A stretch of 64,000 bases of DNA from Typhlomys cinereus. Its lineage: Eukaryota > Chordata > Mammalia > Rodentia > Platacanthomyidae. The notes under the pieces are model-generated. The model ran no database searches. It was not told the DNA's origin and saw only the letters and a program-made list of their open reading frames with translations. How positions within the stretch are numbered: the first letter of the stretch is position 1; each line of letters opens with the position of its first letter. Made by a program: the position numbers and the translations under genes. Where the stretch lies: positions 463,001 through 527,000 of the forward strand of contig JALPQD010000207.1 in the NCBI GenBank assembly GCA_023101885.1, given 5' to 3'. Shown here piece by piece: positions 46,276-57,450 of the stretch.

Positions 46276-47099
46276 CCGTGAGACACCATCTGACTATTGT
46301 TGAAGTTAGGTGACGACGACTCTCCCTCTACTTCCATGAAAATATGAAAACAATAATTTCGGGATAAATGTTGAACAAGAAGATAAATTCTGTCAGGGTT
46401 GGGCGTTGCGTTGGGCTGTTAGGAATAGAAAGCTGGAAACCAGTGGCTTAGGAAGAAACAAATTGATTTTTCTCTCCCAGAATTGAAGCCCAGGAAGGGG
46501 AAGTCCAAAGTGTAGCAGCTGTGTGACGTCATCAGGGTCCCGCTTGCATCCTTGTGTCCTGTGATGTCATCAGGGTCTCTTCCCGTCTCTGTCCCATTGC
46601 ATCCCTGGGATAGGGCACTGGTGTTCTCTCAAAGTGACTCCCACAGTTCCAGCCACTGTTCCATATACCAGAAAGGGGCAGGGAGAGGCTTCTCATGTTA
46701 CCTGAATTCATTGACTTTAAAGACCTTACCTAGAAGGCGCTCTTGTCCAGTGAAATCCACTTGGGATTCATTGACTAGAACTGTTACATAATGCTCCCAA
46801 CTAAAAGGCCCCCGATGGCCACCATGACTGGCTTGGGGCATATCCAAACAGAGTGGATCGTCCTGTCAGCTCTCAGCAGCTCAGCTGAACTGCATTAGTC
46901 TTCACACCAGGCCTGCTAGGTTCCAGGCAGGATCTCTCCTCCATATGCTTGCTTGGTACTCCAGGTCACTCCGCCCACCTGCCACTCTGTATGAGTTCCT
47001 GTGATTACGCACATCCTAATGGGAAGGAAGGGTGGAGGGAAGAGAACCCACAATTCTAGCACTTCTCTTGGAAATGTCACATTTCACTTCTGTTCCCAC
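46276..47099. other. Intergenic DNA without recognised feature
   Basis: A short imperfect repeat (GTGTGACGTCATCAGGGTC, TGTGATGTCATCAGGGTCTC) lies at 46520-46580 and includes a TGACGTCA site. Nothing else was assigned. Confidence 0.5.
46523..46530. promoter_or_regulatory. Perfect CRE palindrome (TGACGTCA)
   Basis: TGACGTCA is the full CREB/CREM site, with a half-decayed second copy (TGATGTCA) about 40 bases later. No gene start is visible nearby, so its function is unknown. Confidence 0.4.
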
Positions 47100-47432
47100 T
47101 TGTTTATTTTTGGTGTGTGTATGCATTGCATAAATGTGTTCGTGTGGGTGTACACATATGTGCGTGCGAGTGTGCCCGGAGGCCAAAGGTCAATATCAAG
47201 CGTCTTCCTCAATCACTCTCCACTTTATGTTTTGAGATAGGGTCTCTCACTAAACTTGGGAGCTCACTGATTGACCAGGACTGGCTGGCCAATGATCTTC
47301 AGGGATCTGTCGGTCACCACCTCCTCAGCACCGGACGTGTAGACATCCACAGCTACAGTTCATGGAGTCTTAGGATCTGAACTCAGGTCCTCGTGTATGC
47401 AGAGCGGGTATTTTACTACCAGACATCCTTCC
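47100..47432 (-). mobile_element. B3/B2-superfamily SINE
   Basis: GAGGCCAAAGGTCAATATCA, CCTCAATCACTCTCCACTTT, GGGTCTCTCACTAAACTTGG and CTGAACTCAGGTCCTCGTG, a nearly full reversed element. Confidence 0.8.
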
Positions 47433-47802
47433 AACTCCATTTCCTCCAGAAAGGATAGAAGGCCTCAAAGTGGGACTCAGTCTCTATTAGATAGGAATGG
47501 GTGAAATTCGTCTATTAACAGAATCATACATGGTGTTACTTTGAAATCTAACTGTATGTTGTTTATAAATGGATATGCCTGAAATGAAAAGAAGCTATAG
47601 GCTGAAACTTAAAAAAAAAATATGGAAAAAAGGTAAATCAGGAAAGAAGCTGTCTTAAAATGCATTTAATCATCTCTCTTGAGACAGAAGAAAGCGGAGG
47701 AAACAATCACATCCTAAAGAGCTCACAGTCATGAAGAGTGGAAGAAGGGCCATGAGGTCTATAACAAAGGACCAACACCCTGGATATATGCCAGGATCAT
47801 GT

Positions 47803-47821
47803 GCATGCGTGCGTGCGTGTA

Positions 47822-47884
<63 letters not shown>
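47803..47884 (+). repeat. (TGCG)/(TG)n(TCTG)n compound microsatellite
   Basis: GTGCGTGCGTG, then about 14 TG, then about nine TCTG units. Confidence 0.95.
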
Positions 47885-48050
47885 AGTCCTTAGTACTTGG
47901 ATTCCAGCCTGTGGAGAAGGAAGGAAAGGGAAGAAGCCCTGATGTGTCTGGAGAAGCAAACAGAAAGTGTCTATTGGGAATCCATTGATTCTTATTTTAG
48001 CTAAAAGGTAAAATATGAAATTGAACTCGAGCAATTCAAAAAAAATCAAA

Positions 48051-48165
48051 GGGGCTGGAGAGATGGCTCAGGGGTTGTGACGCTGTCTCACAAGCAGAAG
48101 GTTCTGAGTTCGGATCCCAGGTCCCACGTTAAAAAAAAACAAAATCAAAAAAAAATCAAAAGCTG
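48051..48165 (+). mobile_element. Head-only tRNA SINE
   Basis: GGGGCTGGAGAGATGGCTCA through GAGTTCGGATCCCAGGTCCC (A and B boxes intact), then directly A-rich sequence. The body and CA tail are absent. Confidence 0.85.
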
Positions 48166-48420
48166 GGAGCTAGAGAGATGATAGCTCAAGGAGTTAAGCC
48201 TCTGCCTCAAAAGCAGAAGGTCCTGAGATGGAATCCCAGATCCCATGTGAAAAATACCAGGGGGAAATGGCTGCTGCCTGTACTTTCGAAACTCTAGAGC
48301 AAAGCTAAGAGGAGGTAGCACAATCCAGAGTGATTCCTGAAGTCGCCCTTGGGCTTCCACAAGCATACACAGTGCCCTCTGATACACCAGACACACGTGC
48401 AGAAAAATAAAAAATAAAAT
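48166..48420 (+). mobile_element. Older CA-tailed tRNA SINE
   Basis: GAGATGATAGCTCAAGGAGT head, CAATCCAGAGTGATTCCTGA body, ACAGTGCCCTCTGATACACC and an A-rich end. The CA tract is short. Confidence 0.85.
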
Positions 48421-48423
48421 CAA

Positions 48424-48515
48424 AAGCCAGCATGTGGCCCACATTTATAATCCCAGGACCTGGTTGAAGCAGGAAGATTGTGGGTTTGGAACCAGATGGA
48501 CTATAGGATAAGTTC
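48424..48515 (+). mobile_element. B1 fragment
   Basis: CCACATTTATAATCCCAGGA and GAAGCAGGAAGATTGTGGGT. Confidence 0.6.
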
Positions 48516-48516
48516 T

Positions 48517-50550
48517 GGGATGGCTCTGGACACATTTGTAGATAATTGGTAGTTGAGTTAAGTCCAAAGTGAACCTGTAGGAGATTGTCTAGTTGATGGG
48601 GCAGACCCAGCCCATGATGGGTGGGACTAGGCCCTGAACAGGTGAATAAAATACAGAGAGCTGACTGAGGAAGTTGGCATCCTTGTGTACACTTGGCTAG
48701 ACATGCTAGTTTGGCAAGTAAGGATCGTCACTCTCTCAGCCTTTACGTAGAGATGGTGTGGCCAGTTCCCTCAGCCCTGGTGTTGGTGTGAGCTCTTCTG
48801 TCAAGCTGGACTGAGAATTGTAACGGGAAAATTGTAAGAGAGAATAAACCCTTGTTCCCTTAAGCGATTTTGATGGTGAGTTTATCAGCAACCATGCAGG
48901 TGAACTGCTACAGAATTTGGTACTCGGGAAATGGGGTGTTGCTGATAAATCTGGCTATGTGGCTTTTGTAGATTCTGAATTTTTTACTGGAAAATTTTGG
49001 AAATGTTTGAAGACTTTTGTGAATGCAAAAACGTTTGAGCTGACTTTAATAGGCCATCTGGAAAATAGCAATGCTGAGAGAGTCATGGATTGTTTGGGCC
49101 CAGTTTGTGATATAGGGAACAAGAACTTTGACAGAGTTGAATTTAAAGACAATGGGCTGGTTTGCTTGATAGAGGAGAGCAGCGTTGGCAGCCATGGAAC
49201 TTTATGAACGTGGAACTGGCAGGCGACAGAACACCTGCTGCTGCTGGAGAAATGAACATCAGTGAAAGAAAACTTAGTGACTTACAGTGGGATGGCGGAA
49301 GACATGAGCACCACTGCATGGGATTCTGTGGTTTGAAAACCCAAAAGCCCAAGCCAAAGATGTTTCTTGGCCTTTGGAAGTTTCAGCTGCCTAGAAAGAG
49401 GCTTTTCCAGAGTCAGCACACGAAGTTGTTACAGCTATGGTTCAAGTGGACCAAGCTGTTTCGACCTTGCTGCAGAATCTGCCAGCATCCCCCAGGTGGT
49501 ACTGGTTTTGGTGTATGATTAAGGGGTTCATGGAGAGCAGCAGAAGCTTGGCACCAAGTGGCAGGCGTAGAGTTCCTGCAAGGGAAAGTGAAGCTTATAG
49601 CTGCAGAGGCGAACCCAGAGTATTGTTGGAGATGCCAGAACTGTGGGATGTATGCTGAGGATGGCTGCTAGTGGATATTTGGTATGGTTCAGAGGAACTC
49701 TGCTTCACAACTTTGAGCTGCAAAAAAGGGACTGGGAATGCCTAGAATCTCTGGCCCATCATGACTATGTGATGAGCAACAGAAGATGGACAATTGAAGT
49801 ACAGGATGTGTGGTATTTGATTTACCGGACTTGATTCTAATTTGGTATTTTCTTATGTGTCATGAAACGTCTATTTTGATGTTTTATCTGTGTTGAAGTA
49901 TTTAATATATTTTGACTTGATAGAATCTTACAGTTAAAATATTTGAGACATTTTTAAAAATTTTCAGTTCCAACATTTTAATAGCTGAATTTTTAATAAC
50001 AGAACATTTTAAAATTTGAAAACTTTTAGAGAGTTAGAATTCATAACATTAAATGTATTTATATTTTAAGATAAATTTAACACCTGTGGGGACAAGGTGA
50101 AGGTTACAGATTAAAAGTGATATGTTCCTGTGTCAAATTGACAAGGGGTGGAGTGTCATGGATAGGTACAGGTATCGACTTGATGGTTGAGTGTTCCAGA
50201 TCTGGACACATTTGTAGATATAATTAGTAATTGAGTTAAGCCCAGAAAGAACCTGCAAGGGATTGTCTAATTGATGGGGCAGACCCAGCTCGTGGTGCGT
50301 GGGACTAAGCCCTGAACAGGTGAATAAAATACAGAGAGCTGGTTGGAGAAGTTGGCATCCTTGTTTTTATGTGGCCAGATATACTGGTCTGGCAAGTAAG
50401 GATTGTCCCTCTCCCAGGCCTGGTGTTGGTGCATGCTCTCCCATCAAGCTGGACTGAGAATGTAGCTGGACAATGTAGAGAATAAACCCCTTGTTCTCTT
50501 AAGCCATTTGATGGTGATTTTATTAGCAACCATACAGGTGAACTGCTGCA
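48517..50550 (+). mobile_element. Nearly complete ERVL-MaLR element (LTR-internal-LTR)
   Basis: The 5' LTR (about 48517-48912, missing its first 40 or so bases) and 3' LTR (50154-50550) are clearly alike. Both have CCTGAACAGGTGAATAAAAT, unlike the solo LTRs nearby. After the 5' LTR comes GAATTTGGTACTCGGGAAAT, the usual MaLR leader. A purine-rich AAGGGGTGGAG directly precedes the TG of the 3' LTR. The 1,241-bp interior has frames of about 96 and 118 codons but no gag, protease or polymerase motif, as expected for non-autonomous MaLR elements. Confidence 0.88.
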
Positions 50551-50840
50551 ATACCCACGTGGGGGTGTGTGTGTGTGTTATGTGTATGATGCCTGTGTAT
50601 ATGTCATGTTAGTGCAGATACTCATTTGTCACTGCTTTTGTGTGGAGATCAGACACCAATCCCCCCTTCTAAACTTCTTATTTTTGTCAATTTTAAATTC
50701 CACATATCTTCTTTTTCAATTTAAGATTTCCCGCTGGTTTTTAGAGTTCTCCTCACTCAGATTTCCCCGCACGTTCAGCATTCTTCCCTTATTTTGCTGT
50801 GAATTTAGCAATAACATTAGCTGTTCTAAGTCCTTGTCTG

Positions 50841-51062
50841 TGGGCTGAGGAGATGGCCCAGGGGTTAAAGCCTCTGCCCTTAAAGCGAAAGGACCTGAGT
50901 TCTGATCCCCCGACCCCATGTAACTATGCCAGATGGACATGGAGGTGACCTGCAATTCCAGTCCTGGAGGACAGAGCCTGGGAGATCCCAGAGCAAAGCA
51001 GTAGAGTGGAAGAGCAATCCAGGATGATTCCTGATGTCAGGCGCGCACTCAAATGCCCTCTT

Positions 51063-51105
<43 letters not shown>
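50841..51105 (+). mobile_element. Older CA-tailed tRNA SINE
   Basis: GTGGGCTGAGGAGATGGCCC head, CAATCCAGGATGATTCCTGA body and (CA)n (51065-51104). Confidence 0.88.
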
Positions 51106-51107
<2 letters not shown>

Positions 51108-51217
51108 AAAGTTCTTGTTCTGATTCCAACATCAAAGGCACATGATTGCTTCTACTGTCCCCTTGTTAGTTTTTTCCTTCTCTTTCCTAAGCAAGTGAGG
51201 TAGAACATTATTCTCTC

Positions 51218-51960
51218 TCTTTTTTTTTATTTCTTCCATTCATACAAAGTTGATAAGTACTCCATTCCCCTCTCTCCCTCCACCCCTTCCTGTATCCCCT
51301 TGCTCCCTCCCCCTTTTTCTTTTTCCTTTCCCCCCTCCCTCCCTTTCTCCCAGTGCTTCCCCCTCCCCCCCAATCCCTGGAGCATCCTTTAGTGTGCATG
51401 TCAAACTTCCCTCTGGGTCCTCCTCTCTGATGAGGTGTAAAGACTCAGTGGCATTGCCCAGAGCTCTTTTTTGTGTTCCCCTTTAGTATAGGAACACTAT
51501 TGTGGCTGTTAATACCTTGCTTCTAAGGATCCTAGTGCCTGTGATCCATGCTAGACTTTGGGGGTTCAATGATATGTTGGTAATTGCGCAGGTCATGCAA
51601 AGTCCTATTATGATTACTTGGGCCCTAACTTGTGTGGAGTATCTTGCATATCATTGCTCCTCCCCATCTTTAGGCTCTTACAATCTCACCTTCCCCTCTT
51701 CCGCAAATTTCCCTGAGCTTTAGGATGGGGAGAGATTAGGCTGGCCTGGTTCCAAGTGGTTGATGTAGAGTCTCTGATTTTCTGAATTATGGCTTGTTGG
51801 TTTTTTTTTTCAGTTTCGCTGCTTCTGCACCACCCTTGGCTCCCTCCTGATGGGTATTGGATATCATCCCCTGGACTGCACGAGAGAGCGTGTGTTCAGG
51901 GCCAGTCGGAACATTATTCTCTTATCGTGTGCCATATTTCCCTGTCTATGTATTTGCTAA
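51218..51960 (-). mobile_element. L1 3' UTR (antisense)
   Basis: TTTTTTTTATTTCTTCCATT, a long pyrimidine-rich tract (51260-51375), then CTCAGTGGCATTGCCCAGAG, TTCCCTGAGCTTTAGGATGG and CTGAATTATGGCTTGTTGGT, the rodent L1 3' UTR reversed. Confidence 0.85.
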
Positions 51961-52576
51961 ATCTAAATAATTAATAGCTATCTGAACTATTATATAGAGA
52001 GGACGCAAGGTATATTATTTTCCTTTAAAGAATGTTGCCTTTCCCTTATTTTAATTAGCATGCAGAACAATGCTATACAAAAGCAGTACAAAACCTGGAA
52101 AGATTTCAGAAACAGGCACTCTTATCTCTAAACTTACCTCCAACCAGAAAAGAAAAGATACCAGACGAGGACTAGAAAAGCAGGTTTTGGCTCTGCTGTT
52201 AATTGACACTAGAATTGGCCTCCATTTTTCAATTTAGAAAAAGGCTCCTTGGAATGGGGTCATCAGCAGTTTGCAGCAGAGATCGCAGGTGGCGTAAGGC
52301 TCAGGCCGAAGCATTTTTTCCAGCAATAGGAGGAGACAGAAGAGCCCTTAAAGTCACTCCAGACCAGGTTAGACTTTTACTGGTAACAAAAGACGCATGG
52401 GGACTTTTCTTGTCAGCCCTGGGGGTTGATAATCTCAGTGTGGAGCTGTAGGTGACTTGCCGTAACCATGACACAGCCATAAAAGAGAGAGACCTGGCAG
52501 AGATGGCAATGCCAGGGCACTGGGTGATACCAACAGCGCTGACTGGTAGTCGCAGGCACACACATGGCTTGGTGAT
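51961..52576. other. Intergenic DNA without recognised feature
   Basis: Short open frames only; nothing assigned. Confidence 0.45.
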
Positions 52577-52712
52577 GCTGTTTGTTTTGTTCTGTTTTCA
52601 GGGTCTCTCAGAGCCCAGGCTGACTTCAAACTCAAATGCAGCGTAGAATGACCTTGAGTTCCTGATCTTCTGCCTCCACCTCCCAAGTGCTAGGGAATTA
52701 TGCTTTTGGGAA
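52577..52712 (-). mobile_element. B1 SINE
   Basis: Reversed B1: AGGGTCTCTCAGAGCCCAGG, CTTGAGTTCCTGATCTTCTG and CCACCTCCCAAGTGCTAGGG. Confidence 0.85.
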
Positions 52713-52739
52713 AAAAAAAAAAAAACAATTACTTTTTTG

Positions 52740-53022
52740 TGTTTAATTTTTAGTATTGTGTTTGAGGTGCACATGTCACAGTGCCCGAGGGTGGAGGTCA
52801 GAGGACAACTTTGTGAAATTAGTTCTCGCCTACCTTTATGTGGCTCTGGAAACCTGAGTCCTCAGGCTTGTTTTTTTTGTTTGTTTTTTTTTTTCCCTGA
52901 GGCAAGGCCTCACTATGTAGCTCAGGAGGGCCTAGAAATTACTATGACATGGCTAGCCTTGAACTCGTGGATCTTCCTGTCTCAGCCTCCTGACTCCTGC
53001 GATTAACAGGTGTGTGCTGATA
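52740..53022 (-). mobile_element. B3-like SINE piece interrupted by a B1
   Basis: GGTGGAGGTCAGAGGACAAC (B3-like) at about 52745-52870, then a reversed B1 (AGGCAAGGCCTCACTATGTA, AGCCTCCTGACTCCTGCGAT) at about 52890-53022. Confidence 0.7.
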
Positions 53023-53029
53023 AGATGAT

Positions 53030-53178
53030 TTACAGAGGTGGTGAGGTAGCTCATGAGTAAACTTCCTGCTGGCAACTCTGGAGGCAGGAGTTGGATCCTG
53101 AGAGCTCACATACTGTGAGAAAAGAGCAGCTCTCCCAAAAGTTGTCTCTGATCTCCACCCATGCACCATGATAAATGT

Positions 53179-53211
<33 letters not shown>

Positions 53212-53260
53212 ATGCTTACTCTCTCTCTTCCTTCTCCTTCAAAGAAATAAGCTAAATATT
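53030..53260 (+). mobile_element. B2-type SINE with CT tail
   Basis: GTGGTGAGGTAGCTCATGAG head, GAGTTGGATCCTGAGAGCTC, TTGTCTCTGATCTCCACCC and (CT)n (53178-53210). Confidence 0.75.
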
Positions 53261-53719
53261 GAAAAGCAAATGAGTAAAAGAAGACATATTTTAATGATAG
53301 TGGCAATTAGATCGAGAGGAAAGCTATGAAATCACTAATCAGAATGATGTTAATATCACATGTGTGTGTTTGTGTATAGAAATGATGACCTGGAGGTCGG
53401 AGGCAGGGCATGTGGAGGCTGAGTTCTGCGCTGTGCTTCTGTAGGCTCAAAGAACAAGCAGAATAAATGCCCCAAAGAGCAAAGCAAGTTACAACTCTAC
53501 CGAAGCATCGTATTCGGACTGCAGAAAATTAAGGAGAAAGAGAAAAAAATGTGAAGGCAAACCCTCCCAAGTGCTAAGACTAGAGGCACCTCCATGGCCA
53601 GCAGGGGAGGAAAGAAGAGAAGAGAGGAAAGAGGGAGATAAAGGGAGAGAGGGAGAGGGAGAGACTATCTTGAAGAAAAAAAACAGCTTAGATATAGAAG
53701 AGCAAAAATAACCACTTCA
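53261..53719. other. Purine-rich intergenic DNA
   Basis: A GA-rich tract occupies about 53605-53665. No gene was seen. Confidence 0.45.
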
Positions 53720-53992
53720 GGCTGGAGAGATAGCTCAGAGGTTAAGACTCTGTCTTGAAAGCAGAAGTTCCTGAGTTCAGATCCCAGGTCCCACATAAAA
53801 TGCCAGTATAGAACTGGTGGTTGACTGCACTTCAGACCCTGGTGGGGGGAGTCTGGGAAATCTCAGAATGAACCAAGAAGGAGGTAGAAACAATCAAGGA
53901 TGATTCCACAAGTCATCTTTGGTCCTTCACAGGGACATACGGTGCTCTCTGATACATACACACACACACACACAAAATAAATAAAGCATTGT
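53720..53992 (+). mobile_element. tRNA-derived SINE, intermediate age
   Basis: GGCTGGAGAGATAGCTCAGA head, GAGTTCAGATCCCAGGTCCC, CAATCAAGGATGATTCCACA and a short (CA)n then AAATAAATAAA. Confidence 0.9.
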
Positions 53993-54059
53993 ATCTGATT
54001 TCTCAGAAACAGTGCAAACAAAAAAGGGTTTTTTTTTTTTGTGCCTGCACATGTGTGTG

Positions 54060-54148
54060 TGTGTGTAGAGATGTGGCTTAGTAGAACAGTACTTGCCTGG
54101 CATGTGTGAGTTCCTAGATTCAATCCCCTGCACTGAAAAAAAAAAAAG
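54060..54148 (+). mobile_element. ID-like SINE
   Basis: TGTGGCTTAGTAGAACAGTA head, AGATTCAATCCCCTGCACTG and a pure A tail. Confidence 0.7.
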
Positions 54149-54286
54149 GAATGAGCAAAGTGAACTATGCAAATGCTAATCAAGAGAAATATAGAAATGC
54201 TATATTGATTTCAGAGTAAAGACAATTGTAAAAACAGAGGAATGACATAATGATTTTTGAATACTTCAAATAAGATAAGCATGGGG

Positions 54287-54525
54287 CTGGGCATATAACA
54301 CAGTTGGAAGACAGGAGCCTAGTACACAAAGCCCTGGTTTGATCCTCAGTACTGAATAAAGGGGTTCAGGAGTACATCTGTAATCTTAGCACCCAGGAAG
54401 TGAAGGCAAGAGGATCAGCAGCCAGAGGTCATCCTTAACCACATGGTAAGTTCAGATCAGCCTGGACTACATGAAACCCAGCCTAAAGCAAAGCAAAGCA
54501 AAGCAAAGCAAAACAAAACAAAAAC
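54287..54525 (+). mobile_element. B4 SINE
   Basis: ID-like head (GCTGGGCATATAACACAGTT, GGTTTGATCCTCAGTACTG) fused to a B1-like half (CATCTGTAATCTTAGCACCC), ending in (AGCAA)n. Confidence 0.75.
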
Positions 54526-54824
54526 TCATAGAAGCAGAAACTAGAATGGTGATTACTAAAGTCTGGAGCTTAGGGTAAAGGATGAGAAAATTTTGTTTGA
54601 ATTGTACACGGTTTCATTAAACTCTACATATCATTACTGCTTGTTTGATAGTTAACTGCATTATCTACTTGAAAATTGCTAACACAGCCCTTCAAAACCT
54701 TGCCTATCCCACACAGATAATTATGTGGAGTGATAAAATGTGATATAAATGGTAAATTTTTTTGTCATTTATAATTTGCCACAATTTAAAAAAATCAATC
54801 GAGCTTTTATACACAAGCAGCAAA

Positions 54825-55115
54825 TGACTGGAAAATGAAGTGATACTTTAAAAAATCATTTCCAGTAGCATCAAGAGATCAAATGCCTAAGAATAAACTT
54901 CATATAATAACTGTAAAACTCCCACACTGAAAGTCATAAAACAATACTGAGAGAAATTAGAGACCAAAATAAATGAAAAGGTGTGTTAAATTTATAAATT
55001 GAGTAGTAATAGTGTTAACATTACAATTTTCCACAAATTGACTTTTTTCCCAAAGGCTGGTTCGAAAATTTACATTGAAATGCAAACGATCTGGAACAAC
55101 CAAGACAATCTTTTA
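54825..55115 (+). mobile_element. L1 ORF2 fragment
   Basis: CATTTCCAGTAGCATCAAGA, GCCTAAGAATAAACTTCATA and AAACGATCTGGAACAACCAA in the order of L1 ORF2. Frames are broken. Confidence 0.7.
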
Positions 55116-55159
55116 AAAATATTGTATCTATTAGAGGGAAAGAGAAGGCAGTCTGTAAA

Positions 55160-55342
55160 AATATTTTATTTGTAAGAGAAGGTGGGGGAGGGGGAGAAAG
55201 GGGGTGCGTGTGAAGGGGGGGTCAGAGGACAACTTCTGGAAGTCAACTCTGTCTACTTTGTGGGCTTCTGGGGACAATTAGACAGGGTCATTGGGTTTGC
55301 TGGCTGGCACTTTTCCAGCTAAGCTATCTCACCACTCCCAAG
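55160..55342 (-). mobile_element. B3-like SINE fragment
   Basis: GGTCAGAGGACAACTTCTGG and CAGCTAAGCTATCTCACC are the reversed body and head. Confidence 0.6.
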
Positions 55343-55389
55343 ATGTTCCATAAATTTGGGTTACAGAGATGGCTCCAGGTTAAGACTCT

Positions 55390-55990
55390 CCCTTTGTTGA
55401 GGGACAATCAAAACAGTCCCTTCGTAGATCCCTTCGTGGTTGCCAAATGTTGCAGGGAAACGGTCTCAACAGTCCCAGTGTTGCAAGGTTCTTGTGTTCT
55501 GGAGTTGAAGATTGAAACCAGAACACGTGTAGAGGGTTAAGGTAAAGTTTACTAGAGAAGAGAAAGGTTGGAACTCATGGACTCCAGGTGTGGAGTGCCA
55601 TGAGGGGCTAGGACGCCCTGGAGAACTCACGGTGCCTAGGCATGGAATCCATGAGGAGCAAGGAGCAAGAAACGGACTCATGGCACTTGAGTGCCATGAG
55701 GGGCTAGGGTGCCAAAGATGGCTGCCGGGGCCAGGTATATTTACACACCTAGACAAGCCCTGGTAACTGGCTTTTTCTCATTGGTTAATTACCATTGGGG
55801 CCCAACCCAGTTGCTCTTGGGCCCACGTGGGCTAGAAGTCATTTCCATAATCCTTTCATAGGGAAGTTGGCCATCTTATCTTTGGGAGGAGTCAGTTCCT
55901 CAGCAGGTGTTCCTTCAGGGGGATTCCAGCAATGGGGGATGTCCTTCAGGAATTCCAAAGACCTTGAGAGACCCATCCCAGCATGGCTGC
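55390..55990 (-). mobile_element. Endogenous retrovirus LTR with adjoining primer-binding region
   Basis: On the minus strand the LTR ends CCCTGCAACA at 55448 and is followed by TTTGGCAACCACGAAGGGA, a primer-binding-site-like sequence beginning TGG, then leader DNA. Upstream in the LTR are a CCAAT-like GGTAATTAACCAATGAG, a TATA-like GTGTAAATATACC and a U5-like stretch. The right end (about 55990) is uncertain. No viral genes follow within the window; the element stops near 55390. Confidence 0.65.
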
Positions 55991-55999
55991 TCTGATCCT

Positions 56000-56202
56000 G
56001 CTTTACCTTGAAAGCAGAAGGACCTGACTTTAGACCCCAGACCTCGTGTAAAAACACTAGGCATAAATAACAGTGACCCACACTTCTGGCTCTGGAAGGT
56101 GGAGCCCGGGAAACTTCAGAGCAAAAGCAATAAGGAGGAAGAGTATCCAAGATGACTCCCAAAGTCATCCTTGAGCCTTCAAAGGCACACATAGTGCCCT
56201 TT

Positions 56203-56236
<34 letters not shown>
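56000..56236 (+). mobile_element. 5'-truncated CA-tailed SINE
   Basis: From CTTGAAAGCAGAAGGACCTG through GGTGGAGCCCGGGAAACTTC to (CA)n. The A-box part of the head is missing. Confidence 0.8.
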
Positions 56237-56237
<1 letters not shown>

Positions 56238-57450
56238 CATTTATCATAAATTTACAATTAGACAGGGTGGAGTTTATTTGGATAAACATGAAGATCAGTG
56301 AGACACAACAGATTCCAGAAATAGAGATTCCCATTTCTGGCCAAGTGATTTCAGGCAAAGCATACCAATATAACTCAGCGCAGACACGGAGGAAGACAAG
56401 CAATGCTGGAACAACCGAACATCCATTGTAGTAAAAATTAGTAATTAGTAAAAAAAAAAAAATAGTAATTGTAGTAAAAATTTCAATAGCTCACAAACCT
56501 GGCCTTCTGAGTTCAATCCCAGGACCCCACTGATTTCCATCTGTGTGCCGCGGGTGGTGCATATTCTCTCTCTCTCTCTACCTCTCCTCCTTCAAATAAA
56601 TGGACCATTATCTCACAACATAGGGAAGGAGAGAATTGACTTCCAAAGACCAAAGGTGAAAGATAAGACCACTGGATCACTGGGAATGAGTCAAGAAAAG
56701 AGTGATATCTTTGAAAACAGAACAGGTAGCTTTGGGGAACCGTGCCTCCACAGGGGTACTGAAATACCCAGAAAGCATCACTGCCACCGTTGAAAGTGGC
56801 ATCTGCAACTGAGCAGCTGAGTGTGGGGACAGAGGGGATCAGCAGACCCCCTGCCTTGCCCTGTGGGTCCGCCCCTCTTGCTCGGCAAGGGTCAAACTCT
56901 CCAGAGACTAAGCAACGTTTACCTTTAAATGTTACACCTCCTCTTTTCAGTAAGCTGAAAGGGATCTTTCAGGGAGAAAAAAACATCTTTCGTGGTGGAG
57001 AAATAAATGAATTCAAGAACTTCTCCCATTTGTACCTCAGATTCATTTTCTTCAATTAGAGTCAAGTAAAATTAAATCCACTAAAAAAAATAGACATATG
57101 GTATGATCCCATTTTTATGAAAGTATTTCTATCTCTCCTATCTGTAAAATGCATAGAAATATGTCTAGCATGCTGTACCAGAAATGTTAATGATGGTTAT
57201 ATTTGAAGCATGAAACTTGAGGTAAGACTTTGATTTTCTTTTTTGCACTTTTCTGCAATGCTTGAACTGTTTATAGGAAGCATATACTGTTTTTGCAGGG
57301 GAAAAAAAAGTAAATTCTCTTTAAAAATATCCTGACATCTTGATAAGATCCCTTGGTAGGAGTTTTAGGCTTTCGTTTCTACTGTCTTCCTCTTGTTCCC
57401 ACATCTCTCCTCTGACTCCGCTGTCTCTCTTCCCTCCCTTCCAGTCCCTC
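56237..57450. other. Intergenic DNA without recognised gene
   Basis: A B2-like scrap ending in (CT)n lies at about 56480-56600. An open frame at 56545-57059 region has no recognisable domain. Confidence 0.45.

Noticed and set aside
48917..49518. Frames of 96 and 118 codons as host genes
   Set aside because: They lie between two LTRs in a MaLR interior and carry no known domain.
53598..53612. Further CTCF-like site (CCAGCAGGGGAGG)
   Set aside because: The 3' half of the core is missing, so it was not counted with the stronger motifs.
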